Below, piece by piece: positions 28,321-37,065 of a stretch of DNA of 64,000 nucleotides. Under the pieces are notes generated by a model, which had not been told where the DNA came from, made no database searches, and saw only the letters and a list, made by a program, of their open reading frames with translations. Source of the stretch: Citrobacter sp. Res13-Sevr-PEB04-36 (GTDB lineage: Bacteria > Pseudomonadota > Gammaproteobacteria > Enterobacterales > Enterobacteriaceae); the NCBI RefSeq assembly GCF_015672735.1, contig NZ_JADABY010000039.1, positions 62,001 through 126,000 of the forward strand, in the 5' to 3' direction. The translations under genes were made by a program, and so were the position numbers. Within the stretch, counting starts at the first letter, position 1. Every line of letters starts with the position of its first letter.

Positions 28321-29430
28321 TTATTTGTTGTTTTCGATTTCAGCGATTTCTTCGAGGATTGTGTCCGGGTCGTTACCTGGCGCAGGGGCTTCGTTCACCC
28401 ATGCGGAGAACAGACGCCAGGATACAGCCAGGACCACTGGGCCGATAAACAAGCCAATCATGCCGAAGGCAATTAACCCACCGATGACACCCGACAGGAT
28501 GAGGATCAGCGGTAAATCGGCGCCCATACGAATCAGCATTGGGCGGATCACGTTATCCAGCGTACCGACCACGGCACTCCAGACCAGCAGCACCGTGCCC
28601 CAGGTGGAGTCACCCGTCCAGTACAGCCAGATGATGGCCGGGATCAGTACTGGTAGAGGGCCCAGTTGCACCAGACAGGACAGGATCATCAGCACCGCCA
28701 GCAGCGTGGCGTACGGCACACCTGTTACCGCCAGACCAATACCGCCGAGGACGGCCTGCACCAGCGCGGTTACTACCACACCCAGCGCCACCGCACGGAT
28801 CGCTTGTGCCGCCAGCAGAATGGCGGCATCGCCACGCTTAGAGGCCAGACGGCAGGCGAAGTGACGAATCCCTAATGCCACCTGCTCGCCGCGCCAGTAC
28901 AACAGGGCGCTGAACAGCAGCATCAGACCACAGTGCATCATAAAGCGACCAATATGTGCGGCCTGACCGACAAACCAGGTAGTGGTTGTGCCGATATAAG
29001 GACGCACTTTGGCCATAATCGCCGCGCCGCCCATATCCAGCAGACTGTGCCATGCGCCATAGATTTTGGCGCCCACTAACGGAATACTGTTCAGCCACTC
29101 AAGATCCGGCAGCGTCATATCGCCCGCAGTCACCGCATGGATCAACGGTCCGCTACCGTCAACAATGCTGTTGACCAATAGCGCGATGGGAATGATAAAC
29201 AAAAGGACCAGCAGCAAGGTCATCACCAGTACGGCCAGAGAACGACGCCCCCATAACAATTTCTGTATACGCAGTAAAATGGGCCAGGTCGCAATGACCA
29301 CGGTTCCAGCCCATGCAAAACCAAGGATAAAGGGCTGCACAATCCACAGACAGGCCACAATCAGGATGGCTAAAAACAGCACCGAGAGCAGCACTTGTGC
29401 GATATCCCTGGGCTGACGGAAATTTACCAT
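28321..29430 (-). CDS. ydiK: AI-2E/PerM family transporter YdiK
   Basis: 369 residues, about eight hydrophobic segments. PerM/AI-2 exporter superfamily (IPLVGAKIYGAWHSLL, VLGGIGLAVTGVPYATLLAVLMILSCLVQLGPLPVLIPAIIWLY, PLILILSGVIGGLIAFGMIGLFIGPVVLAVSWRLF). Substrate unknown. Start at 29430 gives MVNFRQPRDIAQVLLSVLF, as in E. coli; an in-frame codon 63 bases upstream would add a charged tail. Divergent from ydiJ. Confidence 0.92.
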   Translation of the reverse strand: MVNFRQPRDIAQVLLSVLFLAILIVACLWIVQPFILGFAWAGTVVIATWPILLRIQKLLWGRRSLAVLVMTLLLVLLFIIPIALLVNSIVDGSGPLIHAVTAGDMTLPDLEWLNSIPLVGAKIYGAWHSLLDMGGAAIMAKVRPYIGTTTTWFVGQAAHIGRFMMHCGLMLLFSALLYWRGEQVALGIRHFACRLASKRGDAAILLAAQAIRAVALGVVVTALVQAVLGGIGLAVTGVPYATLLAVLMILSCLVQLGPLPVLIPAIIWLYWTGDSTWGTVLLVWSAVVGTLDNVIRPMLIRMGADLPLILILSGVIGGLIAFGMIGLFIGPVVLAVSWRLFSAWVNEAPAPGNDPDTILEEIAEIENNK

Positions 29431-29643
29431 AAATACTTTTTCACCTTTTCTGTACGTCAGGACGTTGACGCGACGTGAACGCTTAAACCACACCCTATAA
29501 TGATGAGCAATTTCAGCGGTTTTTAACAGGTGGATTCTGCCTTTAAATCTGCTGGGCGTATTAGAAAAAAATGTGATACAACAAACAAAGCAACACGCAA
29601 ACGATTAAATTCACAACACAGACCGCAGGAAAGGGTCACTATA

Positions 29644-32600
29644 ATGATTCCACAAATTTCTCAGGCACCTGGTGTCGTTCAACTGGTGCTCAATTTTTTG
29701 CAGGCGCTGGAGCAGCAAGGATTTACGGGCGACACGGCAACGAACTATGCCGACCGTCTGACAATGTCGACGGATAACAGCATCTATCAACTACTTCCTG
29801 ATGCCGTGGTTTTCCCCCGTTCAACGGCGGATGTGGCGCTGATCGCCCGTCTGGCGGCAGAACCTCTCTTTTCCTCGTTGATATTTACCCCGCGTGGCGG
29901 CGGTACGGGAACCAATGGTCAGGCGCTGAATCAGGGCATTATCGTGGATATGTCCCGTTATATGAGCCGCATTATTGAAATCAATCCGCAGGAAGGTTGG
30001 GTACGGGTCGAGGCCGGGGTGATAAAAGACCAGCTTAACCAGTATCTGAAGCCGTACGGCTATTTCTTCGCACCAGAATTGTCGACCAGTAACCGGGCAA
30101 CGCTTGGCGGGATGATCAACACCGATGCGTCCGGACAGGGCTCACTGGTATACGGAAAAACCTCCGACCACGTGATGGGCGTACGTGCGGTACTGATGGG
30201 CGGCGATATCCTTGATACGCAGCCGATGCCGGTGGAACTCGCTGAAATGCTCGGCAATACCAATACCACCATCGGGCGCATCTATAAGACCGTTTACCAG
30301 CGCTGTCGTGACAATCGCCAGTTGATCGTGGATAAGTTTCCGAAGCTGAATCGCTTTTTAACCGGTTACGATCTGCGGCACGTCTTTAACGATGAGATGA
30401 CCGAGTTTGATTTAACCCGCATCCTCACCGGCTCTGAAGGCACGCTGGCGTTTATTACCGAGGCTCGCCTCGATATCACGCCATTGCCGAAAGTGCGACG
30501 GCTGGTCAACGTCAAATATGATTCTTTTGATTCCGCTCTGCGCAATGCCCCGGTGATGGTCGAGGCGCGTGCGCTTTCGGTAGAAACCGTGGACTCCAGG
30601 GTGCTGAATCTGGCGCGCGAAGACATTGTCTGGCATTCAGTCAGCGAATTGATTACCGATGTGCCGAATAAAGAGATGCTGGGGCTGAATATCGTCGAGT
30701 TTGCCGGTGACGACGAAGCATTGATTGATTCGCAGGTCAGCGCACTGTGTGAACGCCTGGACGGTTTAATTGCCCGTCAGGAAGCGGGCGTCATTGGCTG
30801 GCAGTTGTGTACTGAGCTGGCGGGCGTGGAGCGTATCTACGCGATGCGGAAAAAAGCCGTCGGTCTGCTGGGAAATACAAAAGGGGCCGCCAAGCCGATT
30901 CCGTTCGCGGAGGATACCTGCGTACCGCCTGAACATCTGGCGGATTATATCGCGGAGTTCCGCGCGCTGCTTGACGGCCACGGTCTGAGCTATGGCATGT
31001 TTGGTCATGTGGACGCCGGGGTGCTACACGTCAGGCCGGCGCTGGATATGTGCGATCCACAGCAGGAAGTGCTGATGAAGCGCATTTCTGATGATGTGGT
31101 GGCATTGACGGCAAAATACGGTGGTCTGCTGTGGGGCGAACACGGCAAAGGATTCCGCGCGGAATACAGTCCGGCATTCTTTGGCGATGAATTGTACGGT
31201 GAATTACGCAAAGTGAAGTCGGTGTTTGACCCACAAAACCGTCTGAACCCTGGCAAAATATGCCCACCAGAAGGCATCGACGCGCCGATGATGAAGGTCG
31301 ATGCGGTTAAACGCGGTACCTACGATCGCCAGATCCCACTGGCGGTGAGGCAGGAGTGGCGTGGGGCACTGGAGTGTAACGGCAACGGATTGTGTTTTAA
31401 CTTCGATGCCAATAGTCCCATGTGTCCATCGATGAAAATCAGCCTCAATCGCATTCACTCGCCTAAAGGACGCGCTACGTTGGTGCGGGAATGGCTACGC
31501 CTGCTGGCCGATCGTGGTATCGATCCCGTTCATCTGGAAAAAGAGTTACCGGAAAAACGCGCCAGCTTGCGCACGTTAATTGCCCGCACGCGTAACAGCT
31601 GGCATGCGCGCAAGGGGGAGTACGATTTCTCGCATGAAGTCAAAGAGGCGATGTCCGGCTGTCTGGCCTGTAAAGCTTGTTCCACGCAGTGCCCGATCAA
31701 AATTGACGTCCCGGAGTTCCGCTCTCGTTTCCTGCAACTGTACCACACGCGTTATTTACGCCCGCTGCGCGATCACATGGTGGCAACCGTCGAGAGCTAT
31801 GCGCCGTTAATGGCGCGCGCGCCGAAAACGTTCAACTTCTTCATTAACCAGCCGCTGGTACGCAATCTTGCCAAAAAGCATATCGGCATGGTGGATCTGC
31901 CGCTGTTGTCCGCGCCGTCGCTACAGCGCCAGCTGGTCGGACACCGCTGCGCCAATATGACGCTGGAACAGCTTGAGCTATTGAGTCAGGAACAGAAGGC
32001 CCGCACGGTGCTGGTGGTCCAGGATCCGTTCACCAGCTATTACGATGCGCAGGTGGTGGCCGATTTTATCCGCCTGGTGGAAAAGCTCGGTTTACAGCCG
32101 GTCCTGCTACCGTTCTCGCCCAATGGCAAGGCACAGCATATTAAGGGTTTCTTACACCGTTTTGCCAAAACGGCGAAAAAGACCTCCGAGTTTCTGAATC
32201 GGGTGGCGACGCTAAACATCCCGATGGTCGGCGTCGACCCGGCGCTGGTGCTGTGTTATCGCGATGAATACAAGTTGGTGCTTGGCGAGCAGCGCGGAGA
32301 TTTCCATGTACTGTTGGTGAACGAGTGGCTGTCAACCGTCCTGGCCTCTCAGCAGCCTGCTGCTATTGCGGGTGAGCCGTGGTATTTCTTTGGACACTGC
32401 ACCGAAGTAACAGCCCTGCCGGGTGCGCCTGCACAGTGGGCGGCCATTTTTGCCCGGTTTGGCGCGAAGCTGGAAAATGTCAGCGTCGGGTGCTGCGGCA
32501 TGGCGGGCACGTACGGTCATGAAGTGAAGAATCACCAGAACTCGCTGGGTATCTATGAGTTATCATGGCACCAGGCGATGCAGCGATTACCGCGCAACCG

Positions 32601-32700
32601 CTGCCTGGCGGCGGGATATTCTTGTCGCAGCCAGGTGAAACGCGTGGAAGGCACGGGCGTTCGCCACCCATTACAGGCACTGCTGGAGATTATTGGATGA
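29644..32700 (+). CDS. ydiJ: FAD/Fe-S D-2-hydroxyglutarate dehydrogenase YdiJ
   Basis: 1018 residues. N-terminal FAD_binding_4 domain (PRSTADVALIARLA, TPRGGGTGTNGQAL, GMINTDASGQGSLVYGKTSDHV), FAD-oxidase C-terminal domain (GMFGHVDAGVLHVRP, GEHGKGFRAEYSP, DPQNRLNPGKI), and a C-terminal ferredoxin/CCG part with CLACKACSTQCPIKID and CCGMAGTYGHE. E. coli YdiJ has been described as a D-2-hydroxyglutarate dehydrogenase. Start at 29644 matches the E. coli N-terminus MIPQISQAPGVVQLV; the frame is open upstream without support. Overlaps menI by ATGA. Confidence 0.94.
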   Translation: MIPQISQAPGVVQLVLNFLQALEQQGFTGDTATNYADRLTMSTDNSIYQLLPDAVVFPRSTADVALIARLAAEPLFSSLIFTPRGGGTGTNGQALNQGIIVDMSRYMSRIIEINPQEGWVRVEAGVIKDQLNQYLKPYGYFFAPELSTSNRATLGGMINTDASGQGSLVYGKTSDHVMGVRAVLMGGDILDTQPMPVELAEMLGNTNTTIGRIYKTVYQRCRDNRQLIVDKFPKLNRFLTGYDLRHVFNDEMTEFDLTRILTGSEGTLAFITEARLDITPLPKVRRLVNVKYDSFDSALRNAPVMVEARALSVETVDSRVLNLAREDIVWHSVSELITDVPNKEMLGLNIVEFAGDDEALIDSQVSALCERLDGLIARQEAGVIGWQLCTELAGVERIYAMRKKAVGLLGNTKGAAKPIPFAEDTCVPPEHLADYIAEFRALLDGHGLSYGMFGHVDAGVLHVRPALDMCDPQQEVLMKRISDDVVALTAKYGGLLWGEHGKGFRAEYSPAFFGDELYGELRKVKSVFDPQNRLNPGKICPPEGIDAPMMKVDAVKRGTYDRQIPLAVRQEWRGALECNGNGLCFNFDANSPMCPSMKISLNRIHSPKGRATLVREWLRLLADRGIDPVHLEKELPEKRASLRTLIARTRNSWHARKGEYDFSHEVKEAMSGCLACKACSTQCPIKIDVPEFRSRFLQLYHTRYLRPLRDHMVATVESYAPLMARAPKTFNFFINQPLVRNLAKKHIGMVDLPLLSAPSLQRQLVGHRCANMTLEQLELLSQEQKARTVLVVQDPFTSYYDAQVVADFIRLVEKLGLQPVLLPFSPNGKAQHIKGFLHRFAKTAKKTSEFLNRVATLNIPMVGVDPALVLCYRDEYKLVLGEQRGDFHVLLVNEWLSTVLASQQPAAIAGEPWYFFGHCTEVTALPGAPAQWAAIFARFGAKLENVSVGCCGMAGTYGHEVKNHQNSLGIYELSWHQAMQRLPRNRCLAAGYSCRSQVKRVEGTGVRHPLQALLEIIG

Positions 32701-33107
32701 TCTGGAAACGTGAAGTTTCACTCGAGGCGCTCAATGCCATGGGTGAGGGAAATATGGTTGGCCTGCTCGATATTCGGTTTGAGCATATTGGTGACAACAC
32801 GCTGGAAGCCACGATGCCGGTGGATCACCGCACTAAACAGCCTTTCGGTTTGTTACACGGCGGCGCGTCGGTGGTGCTGGCCGAAAGCATTGGCTCGGTA
32901 GCCGGCTATTTATGCACCCAGGGCGAGCAAAAGGTGGTGGGCCTGGAGATCAACGCCAACCATATCCGTTCCGCCCGGGAAGGACGCGTCAGAGGGGTGT
33001 GCAGCGCACTTCATACAGGTTCTCGCCATCAGGTCTGGCAAATCGAAATCTTCGATGAACAGGGACGGTTGTGCTGTACCTCGCGTCTGACGACCGCTAT
33101 TTTGTGA
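32697..33107 (+). CDS. menI: 1,4-dihydroxy-2-naphthoyl-CoA hydrolase
   Basis: 136 residues, hotdog-fold thioesterase. Releases 1,4-dihydroxy-2-naphthoate in menaquinone/phylloquinone synthesis. Catalytic Glu63 and His54 lie in FGLLHGGASVVLAESIGS, and the family's VVGLEINANHIRSAREG is intact. Its ATG overlaps the ydiJ stop (ATGA), so translation is coupled to ydiJ. Confidence 0.95.
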   Translation: MIWKREVSLEALNAMGEGNMVGLLDIRFEHIGDNTLEATMPVDHRTKQPFGLLHGGASVVLAESIGSVAGYLCTQGEQKVVGLEINANHIRSAREGRVRGVCSALHTGSRHQVWQIEIFDEQGRLCCTSRLTTAIL

Positions 33108-33184
33108 CGCATGTTGCGTTTGGTCATTATCTGCGCAGGGAAAGGTGCTATACTGTGCAGGTTTTGAACACAAGCGAGGATGAT

Positions 33185-33373
33185 ATGTCTACCCAATTAG
33201 ACCCGGCCCAACTGGCAATAGAATTTATACGTCGTGATAACAGCGATCTTTCACCGGCTCAGTATCTGAAAAGACTGAAACAATTAGAGCTGGAGTTTGC
33301 TGATTTACTGGCGCTCTCTTCGACTGAACTCAAAGAAGAGATCTATTTTGCCTGGCGGCACGGCGTTCATTGA
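33185..33373 (+). CDS. ydiH: Small conserved protein YdiH
   Basis: 62 residues (MSTQLDPAQLAIEFIRRDN ... YFAWRHGVH), nearly identical to E. coli YdiH. No domain of known function; charged, probably helical. The ATG at 33185 follows a GAGGAT ribosome site. Located 77 bases after menI and followed by a strong terminator. Confidence 0.88.
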   Translation: MSTQLDPAQLAIEFIRRDNSDLSPAQYLKRLKQLELEFADLLALSSTELKEEIYFAWRHGVH

Positions 33374-33397
33374 TTCCGGTATGCTTATCGTGATGAA

Positions 33398-33427
33398 AAC
33401 CCCGACATCTGTTCGGGGTTATTTTTT
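33398..33427 (+). terminator. Rho-independent terminator after ydiH
   Basis: AACCCCGA/TCGGGGTT stem with a 7-base loop, then ATTTTTT. Ends the ydiJ-menI-ydiH transcript. Confidence 0.88.
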
Positions 33428-33441
33428 GCCTTAAATCAGGC

Positions 33442-34293
33442 TTACCATTTCATCTCGCCCGTATTAACCTTCGCACTCAGCTCCAGCGAGCTGTCGTCTG
33501 CAAGCCCTTGCCACGCGGCTTTCATCGTTTTAATCACATACGCAGACCCTTGTTTCGCGGCCAGCGCCTGCTCAAAAGCGTGCAAATAATCACCGGTGAA
33601 GCGGATCGCTTGATCGCCTGCCGGACGTTCACCGATGTAGTGACCGGGGATCACCTCGGTTGGGCGTAAGGTTTGCATTTCGCTCAGCACGTTGCGCCAT
33701 GCGCTGCGCTGTGCAGGAGACTGTGTGTCCGCGGTCCAGACATGAATGCCGGAAGCCACGCCGGTGCCGCCGAGGATAGCCCGGTTAGCCGGGATCCAGA
33801 TATACGCCGCATAATCATTAGGGTGGTGTAGTTCCAGCGTTTCACCATCAATCGTAAAGCGTGTTTGCGTAGTGACCTGCGGCACGATGAGCGTCGTTGG
33901 CGCGCCGTCTTTCATCTGCGGGCCCCAAAACTGCAGTTTGGCTTCTTTGGTGGCACGAATGTGCTCGACGACCTGCGGTGTTGCCAAAACCTTTACCTCG
34001 GGAAAGGCGCTAACAATGGGCTGCAGACCAAAATAAAAATCCGGATCGCCGGAGGTGATTACAATGGCCTTTAGCTTTTTGCCGCTGTCGCGAATCATCT
34101 GTACCAGCTTTTCACCGTCTTTGGTGCTGAATTGCGCATCAAATAGAATGGCCTCTGTCGGGCCGGACACCAGCGTTGAGGATACCGGGAAAATGGCTTT
34201 TACCTGCGGATTGTAGACGTCAAGCTGGAGCGGCGCGGCGAAAACCGGTGAGGCCAACAGGGGCAATAGCAGAGCCAGGGCGTTCACTTTCAT
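33442..34293 (-). CDS. Secreted metallo-beta-lactamase-fold protein with atypical metal motif
   Basis: 283 residues with a Sec signal peptide (MKVNALALLLPLLASPVFA). The fold is read from FPVSSTLVSGPTEAILFDAQFS, KLKAIVITSGDPDFYFGLQPI, LELHHPNDYAAYIW and EVIPGHYIGE, which line up with metallo-beta-lactamase motifs. The metal motif HxHxDH is SGDPDF (residues 81-86): both His of the pair and the last His are replaced, only Asp85 remains, and the GD motif is GG. His218 in PGH is kept. Periplasmic; substrate unknown. Divergent from a LysR gene, its likely regulator. Not in K-12 at this place. Confidence 0.75.
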   Translation of the reverse strand: MKVNALALLLPLLASPVFAAPLQLDVYNPQVKAIFPVSSTLVSGPTEAILFDAQFSTKDGEKLVQMIRDSGKKLKAIVITSGDPDFYFGLQPIVSAFPEVKVLATPQVVEHIRATKEAKLQFWGPQMKDGAPTTLIVPQVTTQTRFTIDGETLELHHPNDYAAYIWIPANRAILGGTGVASGIHVWTADTQSPAQRSAWRNVLSEMQTLRPTEVIPGHYIGERPAGDQAIRFTGDYLHAFEQALAAKQGSAYVIKTMKAAWQGLADDSSLELSAKVNTGEMKW

Positions 34294-34415
34294 GGGGGAT
34301 AACCTTTTGCAGATGAAATGTCTTTTTCTTGTTCTTTATTTTACGGATATTTGGATCTGTTAGAATTCCTCTATCAGGACATGCTGAGTTTCATAAAACG
34401 ATCGGATGGGATGCG

Positions 34416-35291
34416 ATGGACAGAGTAATGGCGGCAACGGTGTTTAACCACATCTGTGATTTGGGCAGCCTGAGCGCCGCAGCACGCGCGCTGGGGCTTT
34501 CCAGACCGATGGTCAGCCGCTATCTCGACGAGATGGAAAAATGGGCGGGTGCGAGGTTGATTCACCGTTCATCGCGCCGGCTGACCATTACGCCGGCAGG
34601 GGAAGAGGCATTAGCGAAGACGCGGTCGTTGGCGCAGCTGTCGCTGGATATCAGCGCCGCTAGCGCGGCAGAGATACCCTCCGGCACGCTTCGTGTGGCC
34701 TGTGCCCATTTTACTGCGATGCATATTCTGGCACCGATGTTGCCCGTTTTTCTGGCGCGTTTCCCTGAATTGCGCATTGAAGCCGACATTAATAATCAAC
34801 CGGTAAGTCTGGTCGGTGAACGCATTGATGTGGCAATCCGCATCACGGATAACCCTGAACCAGGCACCATCGCCCGCCGTCTGGGTGATTGTGAGTCGGT
34901 GTTATGCGCCTCCGCGGACTATCTGCATCAGCATGGCACTCCGCAAAATCTTGATGAACTCGCCCAACACAATTGCCTTTACTACAGCGGTTTCGCTGGA
35001 AAATCCTGGCACTTTCACGATGAGCAGGGCGATGCCGTATCGGTGGCAATAAAGGGAAATCTCAGTGCGGGGATCTCTGCGCTATTATGTGAGTCGGCAC
35101 TGGCCGGGATGGGCATTGCGCTGGTGCCAGAACAAGAGGCGCGTGAAGGACTGGCACAAGGTCGGTTGATCCGGCTTTTGCCCCAGCTCAAGCCGCGATG
35201 TCTGCCGATTTATGGTTTATATCTGTCGCGTGAGCATCAACCAGCAGGGCTGCGTCTGCTATTGGATGCTCTACAAGAAACCCTGGTCTGA
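34416..35291 (+). CDS. LysR-family transcriptional regulator
   Basis: 291 residues. N-terminal winged helix-turn-helix (FNHICDLGSLSAAARALGLSRPMVSRYLDEMEKWAGARLIHRSSRRLTITPAGEEAL) and a LysR substrate-binding domain (LPVFLARFPELRIEADINNQPVSLVGERIDVAIRI, ALLCESALAGMGIALVPEQEA). Start at 34416 (MDRVMAATVF) preferred: GGATGGG lies upstream and the longer frame from 34329 adds no helix-turn-helix sequence. Shares a 122-base divergent region with the metallo-beta-lactamase-fold gene. Confidence 0.88.
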   Translation: MDRVMAATVFNHICDLGSLSAAARALGLSRPMVSRYLDEMEKWAGARLIHRSSRRLTITPAGEEALAKTRSLAQLSLDISAASAAEIPSGTLRVACAHFTAMHILAPMLPVFLARFPELRIEADINNQPVSLVGERIDVAIRITDNPEPGTIARRLGDCESVLCASADYLHQHGTPQNLDELAQHNCLYYSGFAGKSWHFHDEQGDAVSVAIKGNLSAGISALLCESALAGMGIALVPEQEAREGLAQGRLIRLLPQLKPRCLPIYGLYLSREHQPAGLRLLLDALQETLV

Positions 35292-35354
35292 ATATATGAG
35301 CTGTGTCTGCCTATAAAATAGACAAAACGCAGTTTGTGTTAAAAAAGTCGCGTC

Positions 35355-35430
35355 AGGATATGAGACCATTCTTATCGCCCCTTCAAGAGCTAAGCCATCG
35401 TGAGTGCCGGAGATAAGCGCCGGATGGGGC
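35355..35430 (+). ncRNA. rydB: RydB-like small RNA
   Basis: The stretch around CCCCTTCAAGAGCTAAGCC and GTGAGTGCCGGAGATAAGCG CCGGATGGGG matches my recollection of E. coli RydB, an Hfq-era sRNA between ydiH and sufA. GCCCC and GGGGC can close a structured domain with an internal CCGG/CCGG stem. Strand is taken from the downstream plus-strand terminator and is not certain; exact ends are estimates. Confidence 0.6.
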
Positions 35431-35435
35431 CGGAA

Positions 35436-35476
35436 CCCTTAAGGCTGCTAACATAGCAGCCTTAAGGGTTTTTTTA
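35436..35476 (+). terminator. Long rho-independent terminator downstream of RydB-like RNA
   Basis: AACCCTTAAGGCTGCTA and TAGCAGCCTTAAGGGTT form a 17-base-pair stem with a 3-base loop, then seven Ts. It fits the 3' end of a plus-strand transcript from the RydB-like region or from the LysR gene. Confidence 0.85.
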
Positions 35477-35677
35477 TTGTCTGCTTACCGCGAGTGAGTT
35501 TTGCTCTGATTTTTTACAGCTGTTATCTAAAATGTGGGGATGACATTTAAGTCTATGCCTGACACATCCGCTTTATACCGATGAGAAAATGACGGGGCAA
35601 GTTCACTGGTGTGTTGTCACTGATATCATCGGGTGTGCTGATATTGGTAATATTAATATGTTAACCGGGTTTACATC

Positions 35678-36413
35678 GTGGCAGAAAATCTTGTTTTCAA
35701 TTTTAAGAATCAAATATCCATTCATTATCGGTTCAAACCTGCGGTAAGAGATTGCCGGCATCTGTTGATCGTTATGTCAGGATTCAATATCCCGGATCCT
35801 ACCGTTTATGATTTTACCATGCTCGACCACTGCCATTCCGCCATCTTGTGGATTAAAGATGACTTTGGCGGTCTGCCGGCTTATTACTTATGCAATGAAA
35901 TGAACTTCGATATAGAACAGGGGATCAGCCTGCTCATTCAGGGGGTGATTGATTTTGTAAAACCCGCAGATACGACCATTCTTGGTGCTTCCAAGGGAGG
36001 GTCGATGTCGTTGTATTATGGCCTTAAACATAATATTCAAAATATCATCACCGCCGTGCCGCAGTTTTATATCGGTAGCATCGCCGGAGAAGATAACAAA
36101 ATTAGATAATCTACTGATCGACGTTATCAATAAAGATAAACATAAAAATGCGAATATATATCTTTTTACCTCACCCGATGATAAACAGTTTTCTGTAGAA
36201 ATTGAGCCAAATTTAGCATTGCTACACGAGTATGCGAACTTTAACTTGGTTGAAACATGCTCGTCTTATGCTAAACAACACAATCAGATCACGCGCTATA
36301 ATCTGAACGTCATTCTGTCCATAATTTATCAACTTGAAAATAATATAACGCCAGCATATGGGCAGGTTAGAAATGGAGATGGATGGTTGCCGGTTGTTAG
36401 CTGTAGTCGGTAA
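35678..36413 (+). pseudogene. Frameshifted Asp2/XcbB-CpsF-like alpha/beta-hydrolase-type gene
   Basis: Two overlapping frames give one protein of about 244 residues. The first (MAENLVFNFKNQISIHYRFKP ... YIGSIAGEDNKIR) ends at 36109; the second continues KLDNLLIDVINKDKHKNANIYLFTSPDDKQ to 36413. Dropping one A from the A-run at 36098-36101 joins them as DNKLDNLLIDV. The first half has a serine-hydrolase elbow, ILGASKGGSMSLYYGLKHN, followed by ITAVPQFYIG, as in the Asp2/XcbB (CpsF) family of capsule or secretion accessory proteins. It is AT-rich compared with its neighbours, which suggests transfer. Could also be a sequencing error. Confidence 0.65.
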
Positions 36414-36626
36414 CGCGTGTGGTGATTGCTATCATAGAAATAGTCATTTTCTATACATCTTTTGATTTTTGACCTGTCTCGCCGATTTCCCCTCATTAAT
36501 TCATTATTTATCAAAGTATTGAACAAAATAATCCATCTCTGTAAACCCTCGCTGCAGGGTCTATGCTTAATAAAAGTATTCAAAAAGGGCGGTTAACCCG
36601 AATGCCCCTGCTGATGAGGGGTTGAA

Positions 36627-36643
36627 GTGATAATCATTATCAC
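36627..36643 (+). promoter_or_regulatory. Fur box upstream of sufA
   Basis: GTGATAATCATTATCAC is a near-perfect Fur palindrome 46 bases before the sufA start. E. coli suf is repressed by Fur with iron and activated by OxyR/IHF and apo-IscR; I could not place the latter sites. Confidence 0.85.
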
Positions 36644-36688
36644 TAACATGGTGTTGTAGCATGCAGGCTAATGACTCGAGGTAACCCT

Positions 36689-37057
36689 ATGGAATTGCAT
36701 TCAGGAACATTTAATCCGGACGATTTTACATGGCGTGGGTTGACGTTAACGCCAGCCGCAGTAGCGCATATTCGTGAGCTGGTTTCAAAACAGCCCAATA
36801 TGCTGGGCGTGCGGTTAGGCGTGAAGCAAACAGGATGTGCGGGGTTTGGCTATGTGCTGGATACCGTCAGCCAACCAGAAAAAGACGATCTGCTGTTTGA
36901 GACGGATGGCGCCAGGCTGTATGTGCCGTTGCAGGCGATGCCGTTTATTGACGGAACTGAAGTCGATTTTGTTCGTGAAGGATTAAATCAGTTATTTAAA
37001 TTTCATAACCCGAAAGCCCAGAACGAATGCGGCTGTGGCGAAAGTTTTGGGGTATAG
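36689..37057 (+). CDS. sufA: A-type Fe-S carrier SufA
   Basis: 122 residues. Receives Fe-S clusters from SufBCD and hands them to apoproteins. The three cluster cysteines are Cys50 ([10 protein letters not shown]), Cys114 and Cys116 ([11 protein letters not shown]). Start at 36689 after GAGG gives [13 protein letters not shown] as in E. coli; an upstream in-frame ATG at 36671 is less likely. First gene of sufABCDSE; sufB follows after 8 bases. Confidence 0.95.
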   Translation: MELHSGTFNPDDFTWRGLTLTPAAVAHIRELVSKQPNMLGVRLGVKQTGCAGFGYVLDTVSQPEKDDLLFETDGARLYVPLQAMPFIDGTEVDFVREGLNQLFKFHNPKAQNECGCGESFGV

Positions 37058-37065
37058 GCGGTACT

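Noticed and set aside
29592-29608. Possible PurR box (ACGCAAACG half) before ydiJ
   Set aside because: Only one half matches the PurR palindrome; the second half is poor, so it is not reported as an operator.
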